Of a stretch of DNA of 64,000 nucleotides, positions 27,497 to 37,430 are shown in pieces. Origin of the DNA: Massilia agilis (GTDB lineage Bacteria; Pseudomonadota; Gammaproteobacteria; Burkholderiales; Burkholderiaceae_D). The notes under the pieces are model-generated. The model made no database searches, had not been told where the DNA came from, and was given only the letters and a program-made list of their open reading frames with translations. Position 1 is the first letter of the stretch; each line of letters begins with the position of its first letter. The DNA lies in the NCBI RefSeq assembly GCF_024756255.1, contig NZ_JANUHB010000004.1:62001-126000 (forward strand). Direction: 5' to 3'. Both the position numbers and the translations under genes were made by a program.

Positions 27497-28864
27497 ATGC
27501 GTCACACCAATCTCGCGCTCGCGCTGTTGACCGCGGCCGTCCTCGCTGCGTGCGGCGGCAATGGCAGCAAACCCGGCGACCAAACGCTCAAGACCAAGTA
27601 CAGCGCCCAGGTGTCCTTCGGCGACAGCCTGTCGGACGTTGGCAGCTATGCCGTTGGCGGCGTGCTGGCGCTGGGCGGCGGCAAATGGACGATCAACGGC
27701 GACAACACCACCAAAGAGCCGACCCTGACCGGCAAGAACTGGACCGAACTGGTCGGTGCCCAGCTCGGCGTGAGCGGTGTCTGCGCGGCCCAGACCGGCC
27801 TGCAGGGCGACGCCACCAAGGGCTTCTCGGTGGCCGTCACCGACCACCCGAACTGCTTTAACTACGCCCAGGGCGGCGCACGCGTGACCAACCCGGTCGG
27901 CGCCGGCAACAAGCTGACCGGTTCGCCGCTGGGTGCGCTGACCGTGCCGGTGGTGCAGCAAGTGGCCAACCACCTGGCCAAGAGCGGCGGCAAATTCAGC
28001 GGCACCGAAGTGGTGACCGTGATGGCTGGCGGTAACGACATCCTGGTGCTGATGGGCCAGCTGTCGGCTGCCGCCACCGCCGCCGGCACCAAGGCCGGCC
28101 AGACCACCTTTGCCACCTCGCTGACCATGCAACTGGCAGCCGGCGCGACCAACCCGCAAACGGCTGCCCAGGCGATTGGCCTGGCGATCCAGACCGAATC
28201 GGCCAACCCGAGCCACACCGACACCAGCGTCGTGACCGCCGCCGTGACCGCTGCCGCACAGCAGCCGGGCAACCAGGCTGTCGCCTCGCCGACCGTGTAC
28301 GGCCCGATGGTGACCAAGGCCCAGGCCGACGCCGCCGCTGCGGGCGCCAAGGCCGGCGCCGACTACTTTGCCGCCAACGCCCCGGGCATCGTGACCGCGA
28401 TGGGTACCGCCGGCGCCGAGCTGGCAGCCCTGGTCAAGACCCAGATCATCGGCAAGGGCGCCAACTACGTGGTGGTCAACAACCTGCCGGACGTGGCCAG
28501 CACCCCGTCGGGCACCGCCCAGAGCGCCGACGTGCGCGCCCTGATCGGCAAGGCCGTGGATGCCTTCAACGCCCAGCTCAAGGCCGGCGTGGCAGGCGAC
28601 GCCAAGGTGCTGTACGTGGACCTGTGGGCGATCAGCCATGACCAGGTCACCAACCCGGGTCCGTACGGCCTGACCAACACCAAGGACAAGGCCTGCGGCA
28701 ACAACGCGCTGGGCGGCAGCTCGATCGTCTGCAACGGCAGCAACCTGGCCGCCGGCGACGTCAGCCACTACATGTTCGCCGACGATGTCCACCCGACCCC
28801 GTACGAGAACTCGCTGATCGCGCGCTACGTGCTCGAGCAGATGGTCGTCAAGGGCTGGCTGTAA
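27497..28864 (+). CDS. SGNH/GDSL-type esterase lipoprotein
   Basis: A 455-residue lipoprotein (lipobox VLAAC, Cys19). The SGNH blocks are in order: FGDSLSD with Ser44, NYAQGGARV (Gly), MAGGNDIL (Asn) and DDVHPTPYE with Asp429 and His432. Such enzymes hydrolyse esters of lipids or carbohydrates at the cell surface. Between block III and VVVNNLPDV lies a long Ala/Thr-rich helical insertion (about residues 185-315), which is unusual in composition. The C-terminal part NYVVVNNLPDVASTP is typical of extracellular GDSL lipases. AGGAG precedes the ATG. It is followed after 66 bases by an OmpW gene. Confidence 0.93.
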   Translation: MRHTNLALALLTAAVLAACGGNGSKPGDQTLKTKYSAQVSFGDSLSDVGSYAVGGVLALGGGKWTINGDNTTKEPTLTGKNWTELVGAQLGVSGVCAAQTGLQGDATKGFSVAVTDHPNCFNYAQGGARVTNPVGAGNKLTGSPLGALTVPVVQQVANHLAKSGGKFSGTEVVTVMAGGNDILVLMGQLSAAATAAGTKAGQTTFATSLTMQLAAGATNPQTAAQAIGLAIQTESANPSHTDTSVVTAAVTAAAQQPGNQAVASPTVYGPMVTKAQADAAAAGAKAGADYFAANAPGIVTAMGTAGAELAALVKTQIIGKGANYVVVNNLPDVASTPSGTAQSADVRALIGKAVDAFNAQLKAGVAGDAKVLYVDLWAISHDQVTNPGPYGLTNTKDKACGNNALGGSSIVCNGSNLAAGDVSHYMFADDVHPTPYENSLIARYVLEQMVVKGWL

Positions 28865-28930
28865 TCATCACGACGGGTCCGTCGCCCTCGCTGGCGGCGG
28901 GCCGTTCCACCATAAGAATCAGGAGATAAA

Positions 28931-29614
28931 ATGAAAGTACGTGTGAATAACGTCGTGAAGATGCTGGTGCTGGCCGGTGTGTTCGGCGTCGCATCGAGCG
29001 CCTCGGCGCAGTCGGCGGGCCAGTGGGCCGTGTCGGCCGGCGTCAACAAGATCACCCCCCATGTCGAGAGTGGCTACATCTCGGCGCCGGCACTGCCGCA
29101 ATCGCAAGGCGACGTCAGCGGCGACACCCAGCCGGTGCTGGTGTTTGCTTACGGCATGACCGACAACATCTCGCTCGAAGGCGCGCTCGGCACTCCGTAC
29201 AAGCACAAGATCTACGGCGCGGGCGCGATCGCCGGCACCGGCCAGCTGGGCACGGTCGAGGCGCTGCCGCCGACCCTGTTCGTTCAGTACCGCTTCTTCG
29301 AGCCGAGCTCGATGGTCCGCCCGTACATCGGTTTCGGCCCCACCTACGCGCGTTTCCAGAAAGCGACCGGCTCGGGCCAGATGACCGCGCTGACCAACCC
29401 GGGCGCCGGCGTCCCGACGACCTTCAAGATCGACAACAAGCTCACGTATTCGGGCCAGGTTGGCGTGGCGGTGAACTTCAGCGAGCGCTGGTTCGCCAGC
29501 GCGGCCTACATCAAGACCAAGCTGTCGACCGACGTGCACTTCTCGAGCGGCCAGAACCAGCACATGAGGCTCGACCCGAGCTCGGTGATGGTGTCGGTGG
29601 GCTACAAGTTCTAA
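28931..29614 (+). CDS. OmpW family outer membrane protein
   Basis: A 227-residue protein with signal peptide ending SSASA-Q. The mature part is an eight-stranded barrel of the OmpW type. Recognisable elements are GQWAVSAGVNKITPH, LVFAYGMTDNISLEGALGTPYKHKI, GTVEALPPTLFVQYRF, RPYIGFGPTYARF and the terminal VMVSVGYKF, with the C-terminal Phe needed for Bam-dependent insertion. OmpW forms a narrow hydrophobic channel linked to small hydrophobic solutes and stress. AGGAG lies before the start, and a strong terminator follows. Confidence 0.96.
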   Translation: MKVRVNNVVKMLVLAGVFGVASSASAQSAGQWAVSAGVNKITPHVESGYISAPALPQSQGDVSGDTQPVLVFAYGMTDNISLEGALGTPYKHKIYGAGAIAGTGQLGTVEALPPTLFVQYRFFEPSSMVRPYIGFGPTYARFQKATGSGQMTALTNPGAGVPTTFKIDNKLTYSGQVGVAVNFSERWFASAAYIKTKLSTDVHFSSGQNQHMRLDPSSVMVSVGYKF

Positions 29615-29630
29615 GCCTTCCCGCTGCAAC

Positions 29631-29658
29631 AAAAAACCCCGCTCCGGCGGGGTTTTTT
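29631..29658. terminator. Bidirectional rho-independent terminator behind ompW
   Basis: AAAAAACCCCGC and GCGGGGTTTTTT form a 12-base-pair inverted repeat around TCCG. It has T-runs on both strands and could also stop transcription arriving from the minus strand. Confidence 0.92.
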
Positions 29659-29673
29659 ATTGTTGGCGCCTGC

Positions 29674-29767
29674 CCGTCGTCCCCGCGCAGGCGGGGACCC
29701 ATAGACCGCGTGACAGGACACTCAGCATGGGTCCCCGCCGGCCTGCCGGCGAGGCCGGGGACGACGG
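29674..29767. repeat. Palindromic repeat element, family 2 (complete copy)
   Basis: The left end CCGTCGTCCCCGCGCAGG and the right end GGCCGGGGACGACGGG enclose ACCCATAGACCGCGTG and CTCAGCATGGGTCC, shared with the copy at 14578. It lies between the ompW terminator and the convergent gcdH gene. Confidence 0.85.
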
Positions 29768-29781
29768 GTTGGTGCTAACTC

Positions 29782-30966
29782 TTAAAACGCGGCGATGCCG
29801 GTCTGCGCGCGCCCCAAAATCAGGCCGTGGATGTCATGCGTGCCCTCGTAGGTGTTGACCACCTCGAGGTTGACCATGTGCCGGATCACGCCGAACTCGT
29901 CCGAGATACCGTTACCGCCCAGCATGTCGCGGGCCACGCGGGCGATATCGAGCGACTTGCCGCACGAGTTGCGCTTCATCATCGACGTGATCTCGACCGC
30001 GGCCGTGCCTTCGTCCTTCATGCGGCCCAGGCGCAGGCAGCCCTGCAGGCCGAGCGTGATTTCGGTTTGCATGTCGGCCAGTTTCTTCTGGACCAGCTGG
30101 TTGGCCGCGAGTGGCTTGCCGAACTGCTTGCGGTCCATCGTGTACTGGCGCGCCATGTGCCAGCAGAATTCCGCCGCGCCCAGCGCACCCCAGGCGATGC
30201 CGTAGCGCGCCGAGTTCAGGCAGGTGAACGGGCCCTTCAGGCCGCGTACTTCCGGGAAGGCGTTCTCTTCCGGCACGAACACGTTGTCCATCACGATTTC
30301 GCCGGTGACCGAGGCGCGCAGGCCGACCTTGCCGTGGATCGCCGGCGCCGACAGGCCCCTCATGCCTTTTTCGAGCACGAAGCCGCGGATCGCGCCTTCG
30401 TCGTCCTTGGCCCAGACCACGAACACGTCCGCGACCGGCGAGTTGGTGATCCACATCTTGTTGCCGGTAAGCGAATAGCCGCCATCGACCTTGCGCGCGC
30501 GCGTGACCATCGAGCCCGGGTCCGAGCCGTGGTTCGGTTCGGTCAGGCCGAAGCAGCCGATCCACTCGCCGGTGGCCAGCTTGGGCAGGTATTTCTGGCG
30601 CTGCGCCTCGGTGCCGAATTCGTAGATCGGGACCATCACCAGCGACGACTGCACGCTCATCATCGAGCGGTAGCCCGAGTCCACGCGCTCGACCTCGCGC
30701 GCGATCAGGCCATAGCAGACGTAATTCAGGCCGGGGCCGCCGTACTGCTCGGGAATCGTCGGGCCCAACAGGCCCAGTTCGCCCATCTCGCGGAAGATCG
30801 ACGTATCCATGCGCTCGTGGCGGAAGGCTTCGAGGATGCGTGGCTGCAGCTTGTCCTGCGAGTAAGCGGCGGACGCATCGCGCACCATGCGCTCGTCGTC
30901 GGTCAGCTGTTCGTTCAGCAGCAGGGGGTCGTCCCAGTGGAACTGGGCTTTGCTGGAAGGCTTCAT
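29782..30966 (-). CDS. gcdH: Glutaryl-CoA dehydrogenase (acyl-CoA dehydrogenase family)
   Basis: A 394-residue FAD enzyme that oxidises and decarboxylates glutaryl-CoA to crotonyl-CoA in lysine and tryptophan breakdown. [13 protein letters not shown] and [17 protein letters not shown] are typical, the latter being the FAD/substrate strand. [14 protein letters not shown] and [21 protein letters not shown] near the C-terminus contain the catalytic-base glutamate; this last motif distinguishes GcdH from other acyl-CoA dehydrogenases. ATG 30966 is chosen over an upstream start because the 14 extra residues are not conserved. A perfect -10 lies 67 bases upstream. Confidence 0.95.
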   Translation of the reverse strand: MKPSSKAQFHWDDPLLLNEQLTDDERMVRDASAAYSQDKLQPRILEAFRHERMDTSIFREMGELGLLGPTIPEQYGGPGLNYVCYGLIAREVERVDSGYRSMMSVQSSLVMVPIYEFGTEAQRQKYLPKLATGEWIGCFGLTEPNHGSDPGSMVTRARKVDGGYSLTGNKMWITNSPVADVFVVWAKDDEGAIRGFVLEKGMRGLSAPAIHGKVGLRASVTGEIVMDNVFVPEENAFPEVRGLKGPFTCLNSARYGIAWGALGAAEFCWHMARQYTMDRKQFGKPLAANQLVQKKLADMQTEITLGLQGCLRLGRMKDEGTAAVEITSMMKRNSCGKSLDIARVARDMLGGNGISDEFGVIRHMVNLEVVNTYEGTHDIHGLILGRAQTGIAAF

Positions 30967-31032
30967 GGGTGGTCCTGTCTCGGTAGGTTCTTGTCGTCGC
31001 GCGGCCACGGTGGACGGGCCGCGAATCGTTCA

Positions 31033-31038
31033 ATTATA
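31033..31038 (-). promoter_or_regulatory. Probable -10 element of gcdH
   Basis: TATAAT on the minus strand, giving a leader of about 60 bases before ATG 30966. TTGGAA at 31061-31066 is the nearest -35-like hexamer but is too far (22 bases), so only the -10 is well supported. Confidence 0.45.
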
Positions 31039-31120
31039 GAAACACGGGCCGGTCGCATCTTTCCAATCTGCGACAGCCATTTTCATTTTTGCTTGAGCGA
31101 CAAGGATAGGCGGACTGGCC

Positions 31121-31630
31121 CTAGCGTTCTTGCGTGCTGCCAAACTGCCCGCGATGAAACAGCAGGGCCGGCTGCGGGTGGGCCGAGCACTCTTCGACCT
31201 CGCCCACGAAGATCACGTGGTCGCCCTCGGGATAGCGGCTGCGGTTGTGGCACTCGAACCAGGCCGCGGTGCCCTTCAGGATCGGCTGGCCGGTACGCGA
31301 CAGCTCGAATTCGACCCCGGCGAAGGGATTGTCGGTACGGCGCGAGAAGCGGTCCGCCAGGTGTTGCTGGCCGGCCGAGAGCACATTGATCACGTAGTGC
31401 GAATTGCCGCTGAAGATGGGCAGGCTGTTGGCGGCATTTCCCAGGCTCCACAGCACCAGCGGCGGGTCGAGCGACACCGAATTGAACGAACTGGCGGTCA
31501 GGCCGCGGTAGCTGCCATCGGCCAGGCGCGTGGTGATGACCGTGACGCCGGTGGCGAACTGCGACAGCGCGCGGCGAAACTGTACCGAGTCGAAACCGCG
31601 CGTTTCGGCGCGGGGAAAGCGTGTGTTCAT
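31121..31630 (-). CDS. Flavin reductase family protein
   Basis: A 169-residue split-barrel FMN-binding protein. FRRALSQFATGVTVITT at the N-terminus and LTASSFNSVSLDPPLVLWSLG are the standard core of the flavin-reductase-like domain. GDHVIFVGEVEECS and PALLFHRGQFGS complete it. Such proteins use NAD(P)H to supply reduced flavin to a monooxygenase (HpaC type); no oxygenase gene is adjacent, so the partner is unknown. It lies upstream of gcdH on the same strand, 154 bases away, and is divergent from msrA. Confidence 0.93.
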   Translation of the reverse strand: MNTRFPRAETRGFDSVQFRRALSQFATGVTVITTRLADGSYRGLTASSFNSVSLDPPLVLWSLGNAANSLPIFSGNSHYVINVLSAGQQHLADRFSRRTDNPFAGVEFELSRTGQPILKGTAAWFECHNRSRYPEGDHVIFVGEVEECSAHPQPALLFHRGQFGSTQER

Positions 31631-31824
31631 TGGGGCCCTGGATTGTTGCTGCCATTATGCCATTGCCGGGCGGAGGGCGCTGTCGGTCCCGCAGAATTGA
31701 GGATGCACAAGGCAGGTACTTTGCGTTACAGTTAAAGGCATGGGAATATTTACTGCCGAGATTGCCGGCGAAACAGTTCGCTGGCCGCGAGTGGTTCGGG
31801 CAGGTATTTGTTGTGGGGTCGAAG

Positions 31825-32391
31825 ATGGATGCTGTGGCTAACCAAAACGAAGGCGCGCGCACGGAAGTGGCGATCCTGGGCGGCGGATGTTTCTGGTGCC
31901 TGGAAGCCGTGTACCAGCAGGCGCGCGGGGTCACCCGCGTCGAATCGGGCTACATGGGCGGCGACACCCCGCACCCCACCTACGAGCAGGTGTGCGGCGG
32001 CGCCACCGGGCACGCGGAAGTGGTCCGGCTCGAGTTCGACCCGGCGCTGATCAGCTACCGCGACATCCTCGAGATCTTCTTCACGATCCACGACCCGACC
32101 ACGCTCAACCGGCAGGGTAACGACGTGGGCACGCAGTACCGGTCGGTGATCTTCACCACCAGTGGCGAACAGGAAGCGGTGGCGCGCAAGGTGATGGCCG
32201 AGATGGCCGGCGTGTGGGACGCGCCGATCGTCACCCACATCGAGCCGGCCAAAACCTGGTACAAGGCCGAGTCCTACCACCAGGATTACTTCAACCAGCA
32301 CCCGCTGCAGGGTTATTGCGCGTTCGTGGTGGCGCCCAAGGTGGCCAAGTTCAGGAAGGTATTTGCGAACCGCCTGAAAGAGCCGGCGTAA
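31825..32391 (+). CDS. msrA: Peptide-methionine (S)-S-oxide reductase MsrA
   Basis: A 188-residue enzyme that repairs methionine-S-sulfoxide in proteins. ILGGGCFWCLEAVYQQARGV carries the catalytic Cys, and VESGYMGGDTPHPTYEQVCGGATGHAEVV and IFFTIHDPTTLNRQGNDVGTQYRS are family signatures. The C-terminal YKAESYHQDYFNQHP is complete. ATG 31825 is used; the long in-frame extension upstream overlaps the divergent gene's promoter region and is not conserved. A second, truncated msrA lies at 45120. Confidence 0.97.
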   Translation: MDAVANQNEGARTEVAILGGGCFWCLEAVYQQARGVTRVESGYMGGDTPHPTYEQVCGGATGHAEVVRLEFDPALISYRDILEIFFTIHDPTTLNRQGNDVGTQYRSVIFTTSGEQEAVARKVMAEMAGVWDAPIVTHIEPAKTWYKAESYHQDYFNQHPLQGYCAFVVAPKVAKFRKVFANRLKEPA

Positions 32392-32409
32392 CGTGGTCGC
32401 CTGATCAGC

Positions 32410-32520
32410 GTAGGGTGGGCGGATTTCCGCCCACGCGTTCAAACAGCGTTGGAACGACACTCGGCATCAGGGGGGCCGGCGGATGCTGGACGCGTGGGCA
32501 GGAGGACCTGCCCACCCTAC
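32410..32520. repeat. REP-like inverted pair, family 1 (REPIN-like)
   Basis: A copy nearly identical to that at 1665 occupies 32410-32442. An inverted copy (ACGCGTGGGC...GCCCACCCTAC) occupies 32490-32520, with a 47-base spacer. The pair lies between the stop codons of the convergent msrA (32391) and CFA-synthase-like (32531) genes. Confidence 0.88.
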
Positions 32521-32530
32521 GGACAACCGG

Positions 32531-33733
32531 TCATTGGTACATATAGCGCCGCGACCACGGCATCATGGCCGGATCCTGCCCCGCCTTGCCGCACACGATC
32601 TGGTACAGGCTGATCCAGTCATGCGAGAACGCATACGCGCAGCCGGCCAGGTACACGCGCCAGATGCGGTAGTGCTTCTGGTCGGTGAGCGCGCGGATGC
32701 GCTCGCTGTTGTTCTCGAAATTCTCGGACCAGGTGGCGCAGGTGCGCGCGTAGTGCCGGCGCAGGTTTTCGACGTCGCGCACTTCCAGCCCGCCTTGCTG
32801 CATGGTCTGGATGACGGTGGACAGGTGCGCCAGCTCGCCGTGCGGGAACACGTACTTGTCGATGAACTCGCCGCCGCCATACGGCGTCGAGCGGGAGTCG
32901 ATGTCGGTGGTGGTGATGCCATGGTTCATCACCACGCCATTGGGCGCGAGCAGCTGGTTGATCCTGCCGAAGTACGCCGGCAGGTTGTCTATGCCCACGT
33001 GCTCGAACATGCCCACGCTGGTGATGCGGTCGAACTGGCCCTCGACATCGCGGTAGTCCTGCAGCCGGATCTCGACCTGGCTGGACAAACCCAGCCGCTC
33101 GACCCGCTCGCGCGCGAGCGCCGCCTGGTTCTCGGACAGGGTCACGCCAATGCAGCGCGCACCGCGCTGCGCGGCCCGGATCGCCAGCGCGCCCCAGCCG
33201 CAGCCGATGTCCAGCAGCGTGTGCCCCTGCTGCAGCCCGATCTTGTTGAGGATGTGGTCGATCTTGCGCACCTGGGCCGTGGCCAGGTCTTCCTCGCCGG
33301 TTTCGAAGTAGGCGCAGGAATAGACCATGTTGGGGTCGAGGAAGGCCTGGTAGAACTCGTTGGAGACGTCGTAGTGGTAGCGGATCGCCTCGGCGTCTTT
33401 TTCCTTGGTGTGGTTGGACACCAGGTGCATGGCCCGCGCCAGCCGCCCCGGCACCTTGGCCGAGGACGCCGCCAGTTCGTTGCCGATGTTGATGATGTCC
33501 ATGACGCGCCCGACCACGTCGATGGCGCCCTCGACGTAGGCGCGGCCCAGGTTGTACAGCGACGGCACCATCAGGTAGCGCAGCGCCGACGGGCCGGACA
33601 CCTTGAGCGTGACGCGCGGCGGATCGGACGAGAGGTCGAACGTTTGCCCATTCCACAGTTCGATCCGTAGCGGCAGGTTGGCTTTGCTGCGAACGCCTGT
33701 GCTCCAGGCGGAAAGCTTCATCTCGGTGAACAC
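32531..33733 (-). CDS. Cyclopropane-fatty-acyl-phospholipid synthase family methyltransferase
   Basis: A 400-residue SAM-dependent enzyme. The N-terminal domain (1-110) includes LPLRIELWNG and SLYNLGRAYVEGAIDV. The catalytic domain shows IRYHYDVSNEFYQAFLDPNMVYSCAYF, the SAM loop LLDIGCGWGALAIRAA, GVTLSENQ, and ITSVGMFEHVG. The family transfers a methylene group from SAM to unsaturated membrane phospholipids. The GTG start at 33733 has GGAGG six bases upstream; an out-of-frame ATG sits at 33737. True Cfa or a related lipid methyltransferase cannot be separated by eye. Confidence 0.92.
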   Translation of the reverse strand: MFTEMKLSAWSTGVRSKANLPLRIELWNGQTFDLSSDPPRVTLKVSGPSALRYLMVPSLYNLGRAYVEGAIDVVGRVMDIINIGNELAASSAKVPGRLARAMHLVSNHTKEKDAEAIRYHYDVSNEFYQAFLDPNMVYSCAYFETGEEDLATAQVRKIDHILNKIGLQQGHTLLDIGCGWGALAIRAAQRGARCIGVTLSENQAALARERVERLGLSSQVEIRLQDYRDVEGQFDRITSVGMFEHVGIDNLPAYFGRINQLLAPNGVVMNHGITTTDIDSRSTPYGGGEFIDKYVFPHGELAHLSTVIQTMQQGGLEVRDVENLRRHYARTCATWSENFENNSERIRALTDQKHYRIWRVYLAGCAYAFSHDWISLYQIVCGKAGQDPAMMPWSRRYMYQ

Positions 33734-33778
33734 GCATGACCTCCGGCTGTCGACAGCAGGCCGGCCTGCGTGGCCAGC

Positions 33779-34984
33779 CTACGGTTGTAAACGTTGCCGC
33801 GTCCAGCGCCCGTCTTGTTGCCGCGTGTACACAATGCGGTCGTGGAAACGGGACCGGCGCCCCTGCCAGAATTCAATGCGTTCCGGCACGAGACGGAAAC
33901 CACCCCAATGGATTGGCCTCGGCGGCTCTTCGCCATACTGCCTTGCTACCGCTTCGTAGTTCTGTTCTAGCGCAGCCCTGCTTGCAATCGGCGCGCTCTG
34001 GTGCGACGCAATGGCCGACAAGCGGCTTTGCAGCGGGCGGCTGTGGAAATACTGGTCGCTTTCCTCTGCCGCCACGCGTTCCACCCGGCCTTCGATTCGC
34101 ACCTGGCGTTCAAGTTCGCTCCAGAAGAATAACAAAGCGGCAAACGGATGGGCGCTCAATTGCTGGCCTTTTTGACTTTCGTAGTTGGTGAACCACGTAA
34201 AGCCGCGCTCGTCGAACTGTTTGATGAGCACGATGCGCGAGCTCGGGCGCCCGTCCGGCCCCACGGTGGACAGGCTCATTGCGTTCGGCTCGTTGACCTC
34301 GGCCTTGAGCGCTTCCTCGAACCAGTGGGTGAACTGCGCGATCGGGTCTTCGGCCACGTCGTCCTCGGACAAGCTTGCTTGGCCGTAATCCTTGCGCAGG
34401 TCGGCCACGCGCGAACCGAGCGCCTGCGCCGGCGCCGGCTGGGCGGCTGCCGCCGTGATGCCGCGCCGCGCCTGCATCGACTGGCCCATGCGCTCCATTT
34501 GCTCGGGGCTGAACAGGCGCAGCGCCATCGGCGCCATCGTGCTTTCCTCGCGTTCCATGTGGGCGGTGTAGCGTTGGGCAAAGCGCTGCACGGTGTCCGC
34601 CGCCAGCACCGCCGCGCTGCCCTCGGCAATGGCCACCAGCTGCGGGCGCAGGGCCAGCCACAGCGCGTCCATGTCCTGGTGGTCCTGCAGGATCACCGGC
34701 ACCAGCGCCTGCAGCGTGGCTGCGTCCTCGCCTTGCGCGGTGGCGCGCAGCATCGGGATCAGGTCCTGCTCCTCGTCCTCGTGGTGCAGGTGCGCGGCCT
34801 TGTCGAAATAGTTCAGCACCGCCTGCGCCGCCTGTTGCGCCTGCTGGTCGGCGCCGTGCTGCGGCAGGTGGGCCAGCAGCTTGTCCAGCGTGGCCAGTTG
34901 CTTGCGGATGCGGCCATGGCAATGCTTGAGCACGGCCACCGGCTGGTCGAAGCCGGGAGCGGCTTCGGGGAGAAGGTTCTTCAT
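33779..34984 (-). CDS. pdxH: Fusion of an N-terminal hemerythrin (HHE) domain with pyridoxamine 5'-phosphate oxidase
   Basis: One 401-residue reading frame with two parts. Residues about 15-160 form an HHE four-helix domain. Candidate di-iron ligands are His21/His23 (LKHCHGRI), His67/His68 with Glu71/Glu72 ([13 protein letters not shown]), His102 (DHQDMDAL) and His142 with Glu146 (AHMEREEST). From about residue 190 ([15 protein letters not shown]) to the end it is a complete Pdx[41 protein letters not shown], the Ser/Gln substrate segment and [17 protein letters not shown] with FHDR. PdxH oxidises PNP/PMP to pyridoxal phosphate using O2 and FMN. A usual PdxH has about 210-220 residues and no HHE domain. 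It is divergent from tcdA. Confidence 0.92.
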   Translation of the reverse strand: MKNLLPEAAPGFDQPVAVLKHCHGRIRKQLATLDKLLAHLPQHGADQQAQQAAQAVLNYFDKAAHLHHEDEEQDLIPMLRATAQGEDAATLQALVPVILQDHQDMDALWLALRPQLVAIAEGSAAVLAADTVQRFAQRYTAHMEREESTMAPMALRLFSPEQMERMGQSMQARRGITAAAAQPAPAQALGSRVADLRKDYGQASLSEDDVAEDPIAQFTHWFEEALKAEVNEPNAMSLSTVGPDGRPSSRIVLIKQFDERGFTWFTNYESQKGQQLSAHPFAALLFFWSELERQVRIEGRVERVAAEESDQYFHSRPLQSRLSAIASHQSAPIASRAALEQNYEAVARQYGEEPPRPIHWGGFRLVPERIEFWQGRRSRFHDRIVYTRQQDGRWTRQRLQP

Positions 34985-35071
34985 TTTCGGATTATTAATA
35001 GGTGGAAATATTCGATTGACTAGGAGCTATTTTAGAGCAGTCTGTACGGCAAGGTCCGCTAGAATTCAGGG

Positions 35072-35938
35072 ATGAATACAATCAACACCCAACCCTTCGC
35101 GGTGTCGCTGGACGAGGAAGTCGACTTCGCGCGCCGTTTTGGCGGCATTGCCCGATTGTACGGCGAGCGTGCGCTGGAAGCTTTTCGCGCGGCGCACGTT
35201 TGTGTGATCGGCGTGGGCGGCGTCGGTTCCTGGGTGGTCGAGGCGCTGGCCAGGAGCGCCATCGGGCAACTCACCCTGATCGACCTGGACAACGTGGCCG
35301 AATCGAACATCAACCGCCAGATCCAGGCGCTGTCCTCGACCGTGGGCCTGCCCAAGATCGAGGCGCTCAAGCGTCGCATTGCCGAGATCAACCCGTTCTG
35401 CGAGGTCAACCTGGTCGAGGACTTCATCGACCCGGACAACCTGGACACCATGATCGGCGTGGATCGCTACGACTACGTGATCGACGCCATCGACAGCGTC
35501 AAGCCGAAGGCCGCGCTGATCGCCTACTGCAGCGAGCACGGCATTCCGCTGGTGACGGTGGGCGGCGCCGGCGGCCAGCTCGACCCGACCAAGGTCGAAA
35601 TCCGCGACCTGGCCCGTACCGAGCAGGAGCCGCTGCTCAAGAAAGTGCGCAAGATCCTGCGCGCGCGCTACGGCTTTGCCAAGGGCGAAAAGAACAAGTA
35701 CCACATCGACGCCGTGTTCTCGATGGAGCCGCTGCGCTATCCCGACAGTGGCGACGCCTGCGAGGTGGACGCCAACAGCGTGACCGGCCTCAATTGCGCC
35801 GGCTTCGGTTCCAGTATGGTGGTCACCGCAACCTTCGGCATGGTCGCGGCCGGGCATGTGCTGCGCAAGCTGGCCGATGCGGCGGGTGCGGCGGCCGCAG
35901 TGGCAACTGTGCAACAGCAGGCGGCCTTGCTATCATAA
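35072..35938 (+). CDS. tcdA: tRNA threonylcarbamoyladenosine dehydratase TcdA (CsdL type)
   Basis: A 288-residue E1/ThiF-like enzyme that cyclises t6A in tRNA to ct6A using ATP. RRFGGIARLYGERALEAF is the family N-terminus, VCVIGVGGVGSWVVEALARS the nucleotide-binding loop, and LIDLDNVAESNINRQIQAL and VIDAIDSVKPKAALIAYC are further signatures. It is separated by 37 bases from the FKBP gene and probably transcribed with it and cysK. Its substrate t6A comes from the pathway of the Sua5 gene at 24328. Confidence 0.95.
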   Translation: MNTINTQPFAVSLDEEVDFARRFGGIARLYGERALEAFRAAHVCVIGVGGVGSWVVEALARSAIGQLTLIDLDNVAESNINRQIQALSSTVGLPKIEALKRRIAEINPFCEVNLVEDFIDPDNLDTMIGVDRYDYVIDAIDSVKPKAALIAYCSEHGIPLVTVGGAGGQLDPTKVEIRDLARTEQEPLLKKVRKILRARYGFAKGEKNKYHIDAVFSMEPLRYPDSGDACEVDANSVTGLNCAGFGSSMVVTATFGMVAAGHVLRKLADAAGAAAAVATVQQQAALLS

Positions 35939-35975
35939 GATTTCGGTTTGAAATCTTTTCAATGAAAGAGCCAAC

Positions 35976-36467
35976 ATGAAACGTCGTTCCGTTTTCCTCG
36001 CCCTGCTGCTGGCAGCGGCCACCGCGACCGCCCAAGAGGGCAGCCAGGCAGCATCCGCCGCCGCCGTGCCGCAGGCCAGCCAGCCTGCCGCGGCCCCGGC
36101 CCAGCCGCAGGGGCCCAAGGTGGAAATCATCGACCATGTGGTCGGCAAGGGCAAGGAAGCGGTCATCGGCAGCAAGGTGACGGTGAACTACACCGGCTGG
36201 CTGTTCAAGCCGCTGGCGCGCAACCAGCACGGCAAGAAATTCGACTCCTCGCTCGACCCGGGCCGCTCGCCGCTCGATTTCAACCTTGGCGCCGGCCAGG
36301 TCATCAAGGGCTGGGAGCAGGGCGTGGCCGGCATGAAGGTGGGCGGCAAGCGCACCCTGATCATTCCCAGCGAGCTAGCGTACGGCAAGCGCGGCGCCGG
36401 TGGCGGCGTGATCCCGCCCGATGCCGACCTGATCTTCGACGTCGAGCTGCTCGACGTGAAGCAATAA
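35976..36467 (+). CDS. Exported FKBP-type peptidyl-prolyl cis-trans isomerase
   Basis: A 163-residue protein with a signal peptide (MKRRSVFLALLLAAATATAQ), an Ala/Pro/Gln-rich linker and one complete FKBP domain from about residue 48. VTVNYTGWL, GKKFDSSLDPG, LGAGQVIKGWEQGVAGMKVGGKRTLIIPSELAYG and the end VIPPDADLIFDVELL are the active-site segments. It probably catalyses proline isomerisation during folding of periplasmic proteins. It lies 27 bases upstream of cysK. Confidence 0.95.
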   Translation: MKRRSVFLALLLAAATATAQEGSQAASAAAVPQASQPAAAPAQPQGPKVEIIDHVVGKGKEAVIGSKVTVNYTGWLFKPLARNQHGKKFDSSLDPGRSPLDFNLGAGQVIKGWEQGVAGMKVGGKRTLIIPSELAYGKRGAGGGVIPPDADLIFDVELLDVKQ

Positions 36468-36494
36468 CCATCACATCAACGACAAGGGGCCGGC

Positions 36495-37427
<933 letters not shown>

Positions 37428-37430
37428 TTC

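Noticed and set aside
33735..33737. ATG at 33737 as start of the CFA-synthase-like gene
   Set aside because: It is in another frame; the GTG at 33733 is in frame and better spaced from the GGAGG site.
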